In this document: positions 28,650 to 41,100 of the stretch, piece by piece
How the letters are laid out: each line of letters opens with the position of its first letter
How positions within the stretch are numbered: position 1 is the stretch's first letter
NCBI GenBank assembly: GCA_030770545.1
Contig: CM061098.1
Coordinates: 2,084,001 to 2,148,000, forward strand
Length of the DNA stretch: 64,000 nucleotides
Origin: Macropodus opercularis
Lineage: Eukaryota > Chordata > Actinopteri > Anabantiformes > Osphronemidae
Direction: 5' to 3'
Notes under the pieces: model-generated
Seen by the model: the letters and a program-made list of their open reading frames with translations, nothing else
Told to the model about the DNA's origin: nothing
Databases searched by the model: none
Made by a program: the position numbers and the translations under genes

Positions 28650-28790
28650 ATTTCATTCATCTTTATCGTCCCTGTGGGAAATTCTCCTTGTAGCCAGATG
28701 CATGAAAGCATATAACACAAATACACAAGGCTCCAGAGTCATAAATTCACGTCTCCGGCATCCGTAAAGGCGCGTTACAATAAAAGCAAT
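28650..28790 (+). repeat. possible dispersed repeat fragment
   Basis: The stretch CTTTATCGTCCCTGTGGGAA followed by ATTCTCCTTG resembles, from memory, a very common teleost dispersed element. That element begins with TTTATTGTCCC...GGGAAATT and ends near a GGCGC(G/T)TTACAA-like sequence, which is also present here at about 28768. I cannot name the family. Confidence 0.4.
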
Positions 28791-29072
28791 AAGAAGGTTC
28801 CTGTGCAGACTTTATAATAAAGACGATATGGAAACAAACCTTTTTCTAAACGTCTTTGCCACGATGCTGCACATCTGCAGAAAACTCACCCACCCCCTCC
28901 GCTGCTGATGGCTCCTGACTGTGGTTTGGGTCAAACAACAACAGCCTCTATGGTTCATGGTGGATGTTTGTTTTGCTGAAGTAAGACCTTGGCAGCTGAA
29001 GCAGCATTGTTTTCAGTGCTCAGTAATCTTCTCCTTGACCCAGTACAATGAAGGAAAAATGCTACTGTCCTG

Positions 29073-29101
29073 ACACACACACACACACACACACACACAC
29101 C

Positions 29102-29172
<71 letters not shown>
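29073..29172 (+). repeat. (AC)n microsatellite, about 100 bp
   Basis: AC repeat from 29073 to 29172 with one short C-run interruption at about 29100-29104. Open frames here translate to alternating His-Thr or Cys-Val and are artefacts. Confidence 0.97.
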
Positions 29173-29173
<1 letters not shown>

Positions 29174-32059
29174 AGTGAACCTTCAGGCCCTGTGTGGACA
29201 GTGGATCAGGATAGTCAGCAGCACTTGTGGGTACACGCCTGTTTGTAGCTGCAGGGACAAACTCATCATGTAGGAAAGGGTCCAACTGGAAGCTAAAGTC
29301 AGTTTCCACAGCAGCTCTGCCGATACGATCAGCTGTTTCAGTGGTTGCCACTTTCTTTGAACTTGCTTGCGATCCTTAGCCGTCGTTTAGTTTTGATGCA
29401 ACAGTTGCCTGCCTTCAGTCCCGTACTCGCCGTGTGCGTTTAAACCTGTCCCAGTCTGCATCACTTTCACGTGTCGCTGTCAGCACAGCAAAGGTACGTG
29501 GTGGGAGCAACCAGCACTTAAATCAGCAGCATCTCCTCGAATTAGAAAACAAAACAAAACCCAGAAAGTGCTGAAGCGGCAGAAAGTTGCACACGGAATC
29601 AAAACCAGATGTGTTGCCTCTGCGGAGCCTGACAGAGCAGTGACACCGAGGAAGAGGTCTGACGATGACGACGTTGTCTGTTTAGCATCCATCATGCACT
29701 TCTATAAACGTCCCCAAGCTGGTGGCGACCAGAGCCGCAGTTAATCCGATCCCCACAGCGATGCTGGAGTGAAACCACAACGTTTTCTAGTTGCTGGGGA
29801 AGAAGACGGGACCGTTAGTGTCTTCCTCACACATACACACACATTTATCTTTGTCTTTCATTTCCCAACAGCGCAGACTCCTCGCTGAGGCTTTCATGTG
29901 TGTTGAAAGGCATCAGATGGCTGCAGTACGCTCGGAATTAAAGCACATGTAGGGAAGAAGATCGCAGCTTTGATGCAGATGTGAAACTGAGATAGGATGG
30001 ATCAGTTGTTGTTTCACGTCTAATTTGTCCATCAAAGCTGTGGAGCCTTCTGACGCCTGTACTAATGAGGGGGGACATGCAAAAAGGTCAGGACCGCACA
30101 CGCACATCAAACTGACAGCTTCCTATCAGAACCAGCGCTAACTTCTTCAGCAGTCGTCTGCTGGATCGGACCACGAGGCTCAGCCTTCGCTCCAAACACG
30201 CATCAGCCGCTGCTGCTTCCTTGGACTCTTTTGATAGATCCTGACCACCGCAGACAAGGAAAAGGTTCCGTCTGAAAATGTTCTGACCCAGTGGTCTAGT
30301 GTCACAATTTGGACCTTGTCAAACAGAAACCAAAGCATCGACAGAGGACAGGATGTTCAGCAGCCACGAACAGCAGCCACGGTGAAGAGACAACACGCTT
30401 ATAATGGAAGTCTGTTCTGTTCAGAGGCAGGACACAAAGTTCATCCACAGCTTCTGTGAAAATCTGTCTCAGTTCTTGATCTTAATCAATCAAATCCGCC
30501 TGTTTATAATGTTTATTATTATATTATTATTTAAAGTGCCAGGAGTCATTTACTGATTCCGAACAAAAAGTGGAAAAAGCAGCGCACGCTTCAGGAACAC
30601 CCAAGATGCTATGATTAAAGGTTCAGGGCTGAAACACCTGCAACATGGCTCCATGCGCGTATTAGCATCTTTGTACTTCACAACATTTGATAACGTTTGT
30701 TTTCACTGTGCTGGGATGATATCGGCGCTGAGCTCCTCTCACACACGCACAGTCGAATCAAACAGCCATTAGCACCAGACAGTGAGAGTGAAATACGGCC
30801 TTTGTTCTAGCAACAAATGTGCTTTTAATTACGAGTCATTTAAGTCCAGCTCAGAGAGGAGCTGAAGCTGCAGATGACACCGAGGCTCAGAACAATCAAT
30901 CTTTAGAAACAAGCTTTCGGGGGGATTTTTCAAGGACTCGACGCCACATCCGTTTATAAATTCTGAGGGAACTTTAAAGTCAAGACGCGGATCATTGTAA
31001 TGAGAATTATGGTCTGATGATGTTTGTGGAACCGGTGAGAGTCAGCTCCATGGGAAATCAAACAGCGCCTCTTTCACACCTTCATTTAAGACGAATCAGC
31101 TCGTCACATCGGAGACCAGTCAGCTTCGTATTATAGGAGGGTTCTAATAACAAATCTCCTCCTAGTAGAATCTACAAACTGAGACAGTATCACCTGGTCA
31201 AACTGCAACCAGTGGCAGAGCAGCTGTCTGTACAGGTGGACCTAATACCGTGGATGTACGCTGTATTACAGCAGGTCAGTACCCAGACTCACACACCACT
31301 GCTGCTGCCCTGCCCCAGGAAAAGCAGGAGACAGATTCCAGTCAGTGTTTTACATCTCACTAGGCTGTAGAACAATGTGGCCTTTGTACACACAAGCGTC
31401 TCCTCCAGGAGGTGGAGGTGAAGTTGCCTCTGCCTGGTATCTCTCAGGCCTGGCCGAGCCACCCTGGAGGATTATTTACTTCGTCTTTTTTACTCGGCCC
31501 CCCACCCACCACGGCTCTCATTATCACCGTGAGCGGTCTGGCCTTCCCAGAGAGGCTCCGGTCAACAGAGCTCTCTGCAGGGCCGAGCCCCGCCGCGAGC
31601 TCGCGGTAATTTCCCCACATCCCAGCTGTCACTCTTCGCCGGGTTCACGGCTCCCTGCGTTTTCTCTCGTGGCCTCTTTGCCCCTCGATGACGGAGAAGA
31701 TAAGCACGTTCCATCCCGAGTCACTGAGCTGCAGCTAACAGAAAATGGCTCTGCAGCATAAGCCAGATGTAAATAATTGTTGAAAGCAATATAGTGCCTC
31801 GCGTCGCAGAGTCCGCTTGATGTTTAGCTTGGCTGTGAGCGAGGAGGCTCAGTTTCATTTGGGTCCTGAAATCCTTTCTTAAATGTTTAGATCAGACTCG
31901 TATTATTTAAAGACTCTGACTATGGAGCTCACCACCCAAATCATTTTTGCTTGGGAGGTAATCTGAGCTTTGAGGTGACTATTTTTAAAACTTGCTGATG
32001 CTTACATGAATCTTAATGAGTTGCTTACCGCTGCAGGGAAAGAAAAATGCTTCCAAAGC
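29173..32059. other. non-coding region between the AC microsatellite and the fat4 3' end
   Basis: No gene recognised. A 138-codon plus-strand frame at 31345-31761 lies in GC-richer sequence but has no domain or compositional sign of a protein. Confidence 0.55.
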
Positions 32060-32079
32060 AGCTTTTAAATAAATACTTT

Positions 32080-32085
32080 TTTATT
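32080..32085 (-). terminator. fat4: candidate distal fat4 poly(A) signal AATAAA
   Basis: AATAAA on the minus strand lies about 1.15 kb after the stop codon. It is followed by a T-rich stretch ending near 32040, which could be the downstream element. I prefer this site because the preceding sequence stays A/T-rich and UTR-like and no other canonical signal lies between it and 33188. Confidence 0.45.
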
Positions 32086-32421
32086 CTGTTATTGGCTTTT
32101 TACAGGTACAAAGCATACAACATGTTATAGTTTTATCAAAAGTGGAAAATACTGATGTTACATATGTAACAAATGTAAAAAATAAGTCTTCAATCTTACT
32201 TTCCCCGAAAGTAAGAACATACATTTCAGCATATGAAAATATCCATAAAAACACAGCTTAAGTAATTTAAGTTAATAAACAGTACAAAAATGTAGAAACC
32301 ATCCACGACAAAGTAACGGACAAGGACAACGACCACAATGAGTCCATGATTTCTCATGAAAGCAAAAAAATGTACACAAGTTCAAAGTGTTTAGTTGGGT
32401 GATGTATGTAGGATCCACACA

Positions 32422-32441
32422 CCATCACCATCATCATCATC
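32422..32441 (+). repeat. short CAT-rich trinucleotide run
   Basis: ATCACCATCATCATCATC-type sequence of about 20 bases inside the inferred fat4 3' UTR. Confidence 0.7.
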
Positions 32442-32935
32442 AAAACGCTAGCGTGTGATAAACACTATCCTCAGAAACCTCTTCTGCTACTGAACTCAGG
32501 CCAGAAAAACAGAGGAGGAAAAGTCCTCCCCTGCACTGAAATCCTCAAATGTCTGTAAGGCAGGAGACGCGATTAATCCTCACTCTTGGGAGCGTTTAGC
32601 CAGTTTCTGTGAGAAAACACACCGGCACACAGGCAGGGATGGACGCATCGCATCGATACCGTGCGAGCGCGCGGGCGTCCTGTCAGCTACAGGTGCAGCC
32701 AGATCAAACACACATGCTTCCTTCTGAGTGCATGAAAATTTGACCCTTAAAAAGACAAACCTGGAATTCTCTTCCTGTGAGCGTTAACGTTATCTAACCG
32801 CTTATCTCTCAGCTGTGAATGCGACAGAACATTTTGGGAAGGGGAGGCAACACAGCTAATAAAGACCAGGAGAGTTTTATCTAGATAACATGAATGGAGC
32901 TTTGCAGTCGCTAAATTGAATACAGACACCGATTT

Positions 32936-32940
<5 letters not shown>

Positions 32941-32966
<26 letters not shown>
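32941..32966 (+). repeat. (GT)13 microsatellite in the fat4 3' UTR
   Basis: Uninterrupted GT on the plus strand, so (AC)n in the fat4 transcript if the distal poly(A) site is used. Confidence 0.95.
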
Positions 32967-33187
32967 TTTAGCCAGTCAGCATCAATGGTGTTTTGTAAAG
33001 ATGCCTCTGAGGCCTGATTGCACAGCTGTACAGTGAAGTGAGGATGTAGCCACAGACTGGTAAACCCTCCCAAGCTGTCCGATGTGCTGCTGTTCTGCCT
33101 TACTGCATTGAAAGTCGTCTTGTTATTTATGAATAACGTAAAAAAACATGAATGTTCTCTCAAAATATACAGATTTCCTTTTTTCTT

Positions 33188-33193
33188 TTTATT
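33188..33193 (-). terminator. fat4: candidate proximal fat4 poly(A) signal AATAAA
   Basis: An AATAAA lies only about 41 nt after the stop, followed by a T-rich stretch (33125-33175). Its use would give a very short 3' UTR. It could be an alternative polyadenylation site or a chance match in A-rich sequence. Confidence 0.3.
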
Positions 33194-33233
33194 GAGAACT
33201 TCATCATATTCTACAGCCTCATAATAAATAGTC

Positions 33234-35143
33234 TCATACATATTGCTCAGCTTCTCCTTCATTTAGAATGGTCACAGAGCCATCCCCACTGTTCATTTCA
33301 ATGTCTTTTGCTGCCGCATTCTCAGGTAGCAAGGCCAAGTCTTTGAACACGTCTACGTAATGTCCAAAACCCGGGCCCCAGTTCAACAGATTGTCCCAGT
33401 TGAAGCCCCCAACTTGCTGGCCCAGTTTGTGGGGCAGGGTGTAGTGCTGGTCAGTAGGGGGCATCTGGGAAACACCAGGCCCTCCTTCTGCCCTTCGACT
33501 TGAGTACCGCCTCTGCTTGAGCCTCCCGCCGTAGTCCTCGTCGTCAGCGTCCGACTCGTTGACTTGGGAGAGCTTGGGAACCCGCGAGCTGTAAGACACC
33601 GGCTTGTCCCGGTCGTACTCCATCTCCGAGCAGGTGAAGGAGTCATGGGAGTCACTCTCTGAAGAGGACTCCGGGGCCGGGATGCCGTCAGCAGGGTTGC
33701 GGACCCTTGACAGTGGCCTACGGCAGTCCTCCTCTGAACTGGAGCGCCCGTGGTCAGCACTGCAGATGCTGGGGTTGCGTGGACGTGGAGTGTTCAGCCG
33801 CTCCACCTCCTCGATGGACAGCCCAACGGGAGGCCCCGTCTCTAGCGGGATCTGCTCGATTGGCTGCTTCAGCCGACTGCCGGGCCGGGAAGTGTGGCCG
33901 TGGCTGGCCATGGTCTGCGGGCTCTTGCTGCGCCTCCCGAGCCTGGTGGCGTAGTTAAACATGGGTGGAGGCTGGCACATGTCATTGTGCAAATCCAGTG
34001 GGCTGCCGTCACGGCGAGCTAGGTTGAGTTCTCTGGTTGGAGTGTTTCGGTAGAATGAGGAAGGCTTTGTGAACGGGGCTGGGGAGTGTCTAGAGAGAGG
34101 ATTTGGAGTGGGGCAAGCGGAGTGGGAGTGACTGAGGGGTGTGGACCTTAGTGCCTGGGTGTACTGAGGTTGGTAGGTGTAGCTTGTAGCTCCCAGCGGT
34201 AGGGGGGACTGTCTGGCGAAGCCCAGCGGGCTGTGTCTCTGGATGGAGAACTTTGGTGTGTGGCTGCGAAACTGCTTGTAGTGCTGGATGATGTCTGCAT
34301 CCGAGGGAGCGATGCTGCTGGCATTGTCTATGTCGTAGTGTTCGATGTCAGCCTCTTGGCCATTGCAGGGAGCGCAGGGAGCACTGGGGATGGTCTCATT
34401 GTTGTGCGGAATGTCTGTTTCGTCGTAAATCAGATAAGGGTTCTCCCTCTCGATGATGTCTGGTTTAGGGTTCCCTTCTGGTTGTTTCCTTACAGTCATG
34501 TCATCTCCGTAAGGAGGGATGTTATCTGGGTCGTCAAAGGCAACATTCTCGCTACCCTTCTTCTTTTTCTTCTTCTTCTTTTCCTTGGGTTTCTTCTCCT
34601 TGGGTTCCTTTGGCACTTTGGTCTTGTTGCGGCCCTTGCAGTGGTTGCACAGGATCAAGCTGAGGACCACCAAGGCAAGAACAGTGGCACAACTGCCGAC
34701 AATTGCAGGCACCGCCCAGATAGGAAGGAGTATTGGCTGTGTTGTGGGGCTGGGGCTGCAGACAAACCCACCGTTGTTGGCTGTTTTGCAGAGAGTACCC
34801 TGAGGGCACTGCACACCCAGACAGGCCACCAAGGTCTCGCAAGTCTTTCCTGTGTAGAACTCAGAGCAGGTACACGTGAAACCTGAGCGGGGTTCTGGCA
34901 CGCAGCTGCCGTGGTTTAGGCAGGGATTAGAGGCACAGTCACCCGGCGGGACACACTGGTACGTGTACCACTGGTTGACACACATCAGTCCATCCCAGCA
35001 CGGGTTGCTTTCACACAGGTTGGGACCTCTGCAGCCGATCTTGACTGACGAACTGGTCGTAGTTAAGGTAACAAGGCTGTGTTCTCCGGTAAATGGCAGG
35101 TTCTCCCCGTTGTATTTCACATACGCCAAGCAACCATCGAAAC
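33234..35143 (-). CDS. fat4: fat4 last coding exon: end of laminin-G2, EGF region, transmembrane helix, cytoplasmic tail
   Basis: This exon gives 1,910 nt of coding sequence from acceptor CTTTTGTAG to the TGA at 33234-33236. It finishes laminin-G2 (FDGCLAYVKYNGE), then encodes an incomplete EGF-like segment (LCESNPCWDGLMC) and a complete EGF (CASNPCLNHGSC...CTCSEFYTGKTCE). A hydrophobic helix from about LPIWAVPAIVG to LSLILC follows. The ~470-residue tail starts with a Lys-rich block including a run of about nine lysines, then acidic and tyrosine-containing segments (NPYLIYDETD), many Ser/Pro-rich stretches, and NWDNLLNWGPGFGHYVDVF near the C terminus. It ends in EQYV; a terminal Val could suit a PDZ domain, although Gln at -2 is not a classical ligand. 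The tail length is close to that of mammalian FAT4. Confidence 0.97.
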
Positions 35144-38100
35144 CTACAAAAGAGCAAGAAAGAAAACGAAAGTGGCATCAGCAGCTACCAAGGACACAGG
35201 AGCAGCCTGGAGAGAAGTGATTTGGGGTTTTCAAAAAGTCTACCGGTGCTGGAGCACGTCCCTGTAAACAACAGGAACTGGGAGCTATAATCAGGACTAA
35301 AGGAATTATGTTTAGACTGGTAATTGGTTCAAGCTTGGGACAAAAAACAACAAAAAAACAAGTGAAACCTTCTTGCAGGAAAGAGTTAAAAATAGATAGA
35401 CAGTATATATTTTGCAACCGGGTCGACTCGGTTGCTCGCTAATGTGAGATAAGAAATCTGAACTATTTCCAATAGAGAATCCACCGTCAGAGCCATCATA
35501 GCTTCGAGCCTCACATCTGGGTTGGGTGGACGTCTCTGCGCCTAATTCGATCAACTGCGCTGCCTCACCGATCTAAATAGATTTTTATTGAATTTATCCC
35601 AGTGCAGATTAAATCCATTTGTGTCTTTTCATTAGCTCTGGAAAAGTGAGTACACAACTGGGCTGTGCAGACACAGTAGTGAGGGCAGGTTACCGGGCAG
35701 GCTGCCACAGACCTGCGTGCTCACAATATGTTTGTTTTGAAATATGCCCCAGTCCTCGTGTAAAAGAGGTCAACAAATCATTCAAATAGCTCATTTTTAC
35801 CATATTAGTCCACGGCATTAGGTTAGATCTCCCCTCCCCTGAAGTTCTACAATTTACTGTGCTGCACTACCTCCTCCTGGAAACCCTCTCCTTCACCTCT
35901 TCCCAACCGTTCTCAACTCGTGCTCGAGGACATGTGAGCTGTGATTTAAGTCTAAACTAAGATGCGAGTCCACAGAAATGAGACAAACACACTAAACGTC
36001 CTAAAAGGTGGACGCTCCAAGACAAAGTCAAATTAAATTAGCATTAGTTATTTTGTGCAAACGATCCTCTGATAAAGAAACATTTATTTAAGCGTGCTAC
36101 AGTAAATTCAAAGCAGCTAAATCTCAGCAGTGTCAAACAGAAACAGATCTGGTTTGTTAGTTAGACAGCCACCAAATATGGTCAGCACTCAGAGCAGATA
36201 CGCAACCGTATGTTACACAGTGTTACCGGTTAGAACGGATTCACTCAAGAAAGGTTTGAGAGGTGAGATTCTAAAGAATTCACAGTAAGGTGGGTTCGGT
36301 GGTTTGATGCACTTCCACAGTCACACACAAACAAACACACTGTACTTGCCAAAACGTTATAATGAGATTTTTACACTACATATATGACACATGCAAAAAC
36401 TCCAGTGTTTTCTTATAAAATGTTTCCAAAGGCTTGAAAAGCCTCAGAGGCACTAAAGCTGTCTGACAAAACTCGATGTTGTTTATGGCCGACTGGCGCT
36501 CGCATCTCCTTAAAAGGAGCACGACCTGTTCCCACCGCATACGTTCAGTCCTGCTGTGTTGAAAAATGACATTTTGTGTATTATGTGCAGAAAAGCACGA
36601 TTCCTTTACTTGTCGTTCCCTTCATTTCCAACCCAAACATCATAAATACGGCCTCCAGTCTCACCTGCTCCAGTCTTCTGCTGAGCAGACCCGGATGGGA
36701 TCCCTCCCAGTGAGAAGGTCGAAACCCCGAGACCTCCAAAGTCCTGCGTCGCATGCTGCACGACCCTGGAGTAGCCGCCGTCCACCTGGATCACGGTGGA
36801 GGAGCCGTTCTTCACCAGGTGCAGCGTGTGCCACTGGCCGTCCGACAGCACGGCTTCGCCCACGGTCCGCTCCACCTTCCCTCTGACGCCCGCATCTGAG
36901 ATGTAATGGATGTTGCCATTTCTCAGCTGAGGAAATAAACACGGATGGAGGTGAGAATTAAAGCAATCAGCTTATTGCATAAACAAGTCTGAGGACGGTT
37001 TCCTGATTAACGTCGGGATCCATAAGAAGACATGGGAAGATATGTTCGCCACACTGATTTCAGAATCTGCTGCTGAGGTCAAAGCTCCAAGACAAAAATG
37101 CAGTTTGGCGCTCGTAAATCTCCCTCCCAGAGGGTCACGCCGCAGTTAATCACGTTCTCACGACTTGTGTGCGTGGCTAATGTTATTCAAGCAGGAGAAG
37201 ATCAGATGCTCGCTAAGCCTCCGACATAAAAGACACATTTCCACAACGCTACAAATTGTGGGGAACACATGCTCCTTGCAGCGGCCACTGGAGGAGGCCC
37301 CTGTGAGAAAACAACCAGCAGAGTCCGTCTCTGAGAGAAATCAATCAAGCCCACTTTGGCACGGACAACAAATTTGTGGCGAACACTGAGAATGGTAATC
37401 TCATATGTGTTCCCTCCACCTCCATGGAAAAGTAATCCTGTTCTTCTTCCTTTCAAAAACCAAAAATCAGCAATGATAAGTAGCTTCCGGAAGAATTGAT
37501 TTAAAATGGGAAAAGCGGAAAATCCCTCAAGCCAAAGAATACTGAGGGCCTGGAACCTGGAAACCTGGAAACCCCATCATGCAGATTATCTATTAAACAG
37601 CTTGTTTTTTCATATGTCACCATATAACCCTCTCGACATACGTACATATCCACTATGTATTCCCCCGCTACTCGACTTTTTTAGGTTTCATCGCATGTTT
37701 TTGAACCGTTTGAGAAGCTGTGCTGGTGATTTGATGAGCACCAGAAGCTGCTGAGAGGCAGAAAACAAAGACGCACGAGAAACAGTACTTGAGAAAAAAA
37801 AAGTGGAAAGGGGCTGATGTTGGTGGTGGTGCTGCTGCGGGAAAGACCTAAAAGGAAAATTGAAGAGGATGAATGAGCGCTTGGACGTCGTTGGGCAGCC
37901 GTCCAAGATCCTGCTAAACAGGCCGAGAGGAGAAAACAGAGATGGGACTGAAGATCTGAGTGGTTTACAGTAGCAGAGAGTGTTTGGTGTGAGGCCTGAA
38001 ACTAGTGCCGCTTCATCACAGAGAAACCACGCAAACACAAGGAGATCATGCAAACCCCGCACAGAGAGGCACATGGACGACCCCAGGATCGAAGCCAGGA

Positions 38101-41100
38101 GCTTCCCGCTGTGAGGCGAACCCCTGCACCGGCCTCAGGTCATCGCGCTGAACGCATCAGGGAGCCCACACCGCCTCCACTTCCTCCTCCTCTCACCTTC
38201 ACTGTAGTGTAGTTGCTGCTCTCCTGCACATGCAGCAGAGTGCCGGTCTTGCTGCGCGTCCTGAACTTGACCTCCAAGCTGCTGGGAGACACGGGGCCAG
38301 AGGTCGAGCCCTGCAGTAGCTGCCTCAGCAGGACGTCGCGTTTAGGGCCCTGCTTCAGGGAGTAATCCAGGCGGCCGGTACCGTCCAGGGACAGGGCAGT
38401 GTCTGCCGTCATGTCTGTGGGAGCGGAGAGAGTGTAGTTACTGTACATGCTAGAATAAAACTCAGCTCAGTCCAGAGATCATGAGCAACGCGCTGACATC
38501 AGACCAATACATCAACACATTCCTTCAGAAAACACCCAAAGCCTTGAAATGTCGCATGTGGTCAACATTTGCGCGTCCGATAAATCTATTGCTTCCCATT
38601 TGAACAAAGGATGTTTCTGCTTGTCGCTCATGTTTACTTTCTCTCTGCACATGGCGATGAGACGGAACAATCGACTACACGAAACGCTCTCTGATCCCGT
38701 TTCGTGTCATAATGCAAACCACTGCATTTCCTACAAAATCAATTCTGATGGCAAACAGAGAACAGACAGAAGAGCTGCATTATTGTGGAAGTTCCCTGAT
38801 TTCTCAGTAATGATGTTGATTGTTTCCAGTAATGAAAGGAAGTTAAAAAAAACACACACACACCACAAAGATTATTGGTAACACTGTGTAACAGGCGGTT
38901 GCATATTACACAGCAGTTTGTTTCTGCAGTACATTTAAATGCAGAATAGCTGCTGATATTAAGCTACGTGGTGCAGTTTAATGACTCATTAGGGTCAGAT
39001 TAAAAATATATTTTTTTTCCTTAGTGCAACCTCAGCAAACTAAGACACTTCAAAGGCAGACACTTACATTTCTCACAGAATTTGCCAGTGAAGCCGTCCA
39101 CGCACTGGCACTGCTGCCAAGACCAGTGGTCCAAGCAGGTGCCCCCATGTCTGCAGGGGTTGGTCGTGCAGGCTCCTTCCAGTCTCGGACATCTACAGAC
39201 AGAAAGACACACAAACGGACAATCAGACAGTTTGACAAGTCAGCTACACAGTTGGCAAAAAAGGAGCAGATGAGCCGCAGTTTCTGCCCGTGAACAGCGA
39301 TACAAAACAGCCCAGAAAGAACCCCAGAAAATTAGCATATTAAAAGATCCGTCCCCAGCAAGGAAGAAAAAACATCTCCAGATTTCTGCAATTGGTCGCC
39401 CGCGTCAGAAATCTGCCATTCATATTAAAAAAACATCTTTTCAAAAAGTCCTCAGAGGGTTTGAGAGTGTGAACAGATGCCCCACAGCGAGAGTCGGAGA
39501 GGTTAGGGAAGACGGACAGATGGAGGAGCAGGGAGGAGACTGAGAGAGTGTGAAGGGGGGCAGCACAGACCTGTCAAGGATGCCACGCGATGCCAGAGCC
39601 TGACTGGGCTCCAGCGGGCGGCCGTTGACGGCGAACTCCATGATGCAGCCGACGAAGTCGTGGGTGGCGACTTGACCGCGGCGGTGCAGGACGGGTTCTA
39701 TGGACCTGACGCCGCCCACCGACAGCCTGTTGGGCTGCACGTCCAGGATCCTGCACGTGAACAAGACACAACTGTAAACACTCACCAAGCCTTTCATCTG
39801 TTCGGAGGTACGGACACACGGGTCCGCGTTTCACAATAAAACACCTTTATGCGCCAAATGGATTTATTACTCGTGCTCTCAGACACACACACAGAACCCG
39901 GGCTTTCACCGCACAGGGCCTGGCTCAGAGCCGCCTGTGCATTAGGGAAACAATCATTCAGTCATTTCATGACGGTTTACATCACGCTGTATGTTGTATA
40001 TTTACAACAGATGACTTTAGCTCATGTTGCGATGTTACAGTATGTATGAGAACAGCAAACAACGCTTTCAAACCTTTAATTGTTTAAATATGTGCCTTCA
40101 ATAGAAAAGCAACCAACAGAAGTATTGCACCTTAGACTGTTTTGTTACATATGAGCTTTGACCTCCAGGTTTTTGTCTGTAGGTTTTCTAACATAACAAG
40201 GAAATCACTCCCGTCAGATCCCACTTCACTTTATCCTTATGAATTGTTGGATCAATTTACGTCTTCGCACTTCACGAGTAGAGGAGGAAAGAAAACGCTC
40301 TTTAGACGCACAACTAGTGATGACAGGTTGCGAGCGGACAGTGAGCCAGAGGACTTCGACATGGGAACCTCCGCATTCTGCGTTTAATTAAACCTCCACG
40401 CTGTTCATTATGTTGTCTTGATTCGCTGCACAAAAGTTCACAGTGAAGCACAACAGCTGCAAAATATTAGACAAATATGTTCACAGCAGGTACACAGAAA
40501 TCGGTCCTGTATTATTCCCTATTATTCTGCCAGACATGGAAAATGTCATTATTCACCGAGTTTTCCAGGACACGAAGCTAAAACTGTCAACGGTGTTTTA
40601 TTGGGTGCGTCTTCACAGAAACCTTCCCTGGGGAGCAGGGGAGTCTAGTTGTCCTAACTGTGTCCTCAGGGGAGTCAGGACCCATATTGCAGCTACAGCC
40701 TGGAAGTGTTTTGGAACATTATTCAGATGAGCCATGATTTAATTTGGTGCAGTCAAAATCACACAACTCTTCTTCAAACCAGTAGAAGAAGGTCAAACCC
40801 CGGTTGTCGCAGACACAACGGTGTCTTACAGCAGTCGAGGAGGTTCCGCAGCCTTCAACCACGCATCGGATTCATTACGTATACTGTGGCTAATTAGATC
40901 CACAAAAGGTGCACGTTCTATCGTTGAGTGCCAGAGACAGAGAGACTCTTTAACCCCCAAAGAGCTGCTGTGCAGTATTACGATGGGTTTTACGCCTGAC
41001 GCTGTCTGTTTGAGCCTTTGCACCTGTCGAAACACAAATCACAACCTGCTGGAAGGAGTTTTACCTCTGGGAAACGTTTCCGTTCCCCGGAAATCAATGA

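Larger units (their letters stand above)
32060..33233 (-). other. fat4: fat4 3' untranslated region (inferred)
   Basis: This is the sequence after the fat4 stop, with its lower boundary set about 20 nt past the distal AATAAA at 32080-32085. It contains a (GT)13 run, a CAT-rich run near 32422-32441, and long A/T-rich stretches near 32100-32340, all compatible with a teleost 3' UTR. A 171-codon open frame in it overlaps the stop region and has no protein-like content. The exact end would be near 33170 if the proximal signal is used. Confidence 0.5.

Noticed and set aside
29013..29351. Open frames encoding runs of His-Thr, Cys-Val or similar.
   Set aside because: They are translations of the AC microsatellite.
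31345..31761. A 138-codon plus-strand open frame in GC-richer DNA downstream of fat4.
   Set aside because: There is no domain, no repeated residue pattern and no supporting splice or promoter context. GC-rich sequence has fewer stop codons by chance.
32747..33262. A 171-codon minus-strand frame overlapping the end of fat4 in another frame.
   Set aside because: It lies in the 3' UTR, includes the GT repeat as a His-Thr run, and has no protein features.
34233..34886. A 217-codon open frame on the plus strand opposite the fat4 cytoplasmic-tail exon.
   Set aside because: It is the antisense shadow of a real coding exon, contains no domain, and the sense frame is unmistakably the Fat4 tail.
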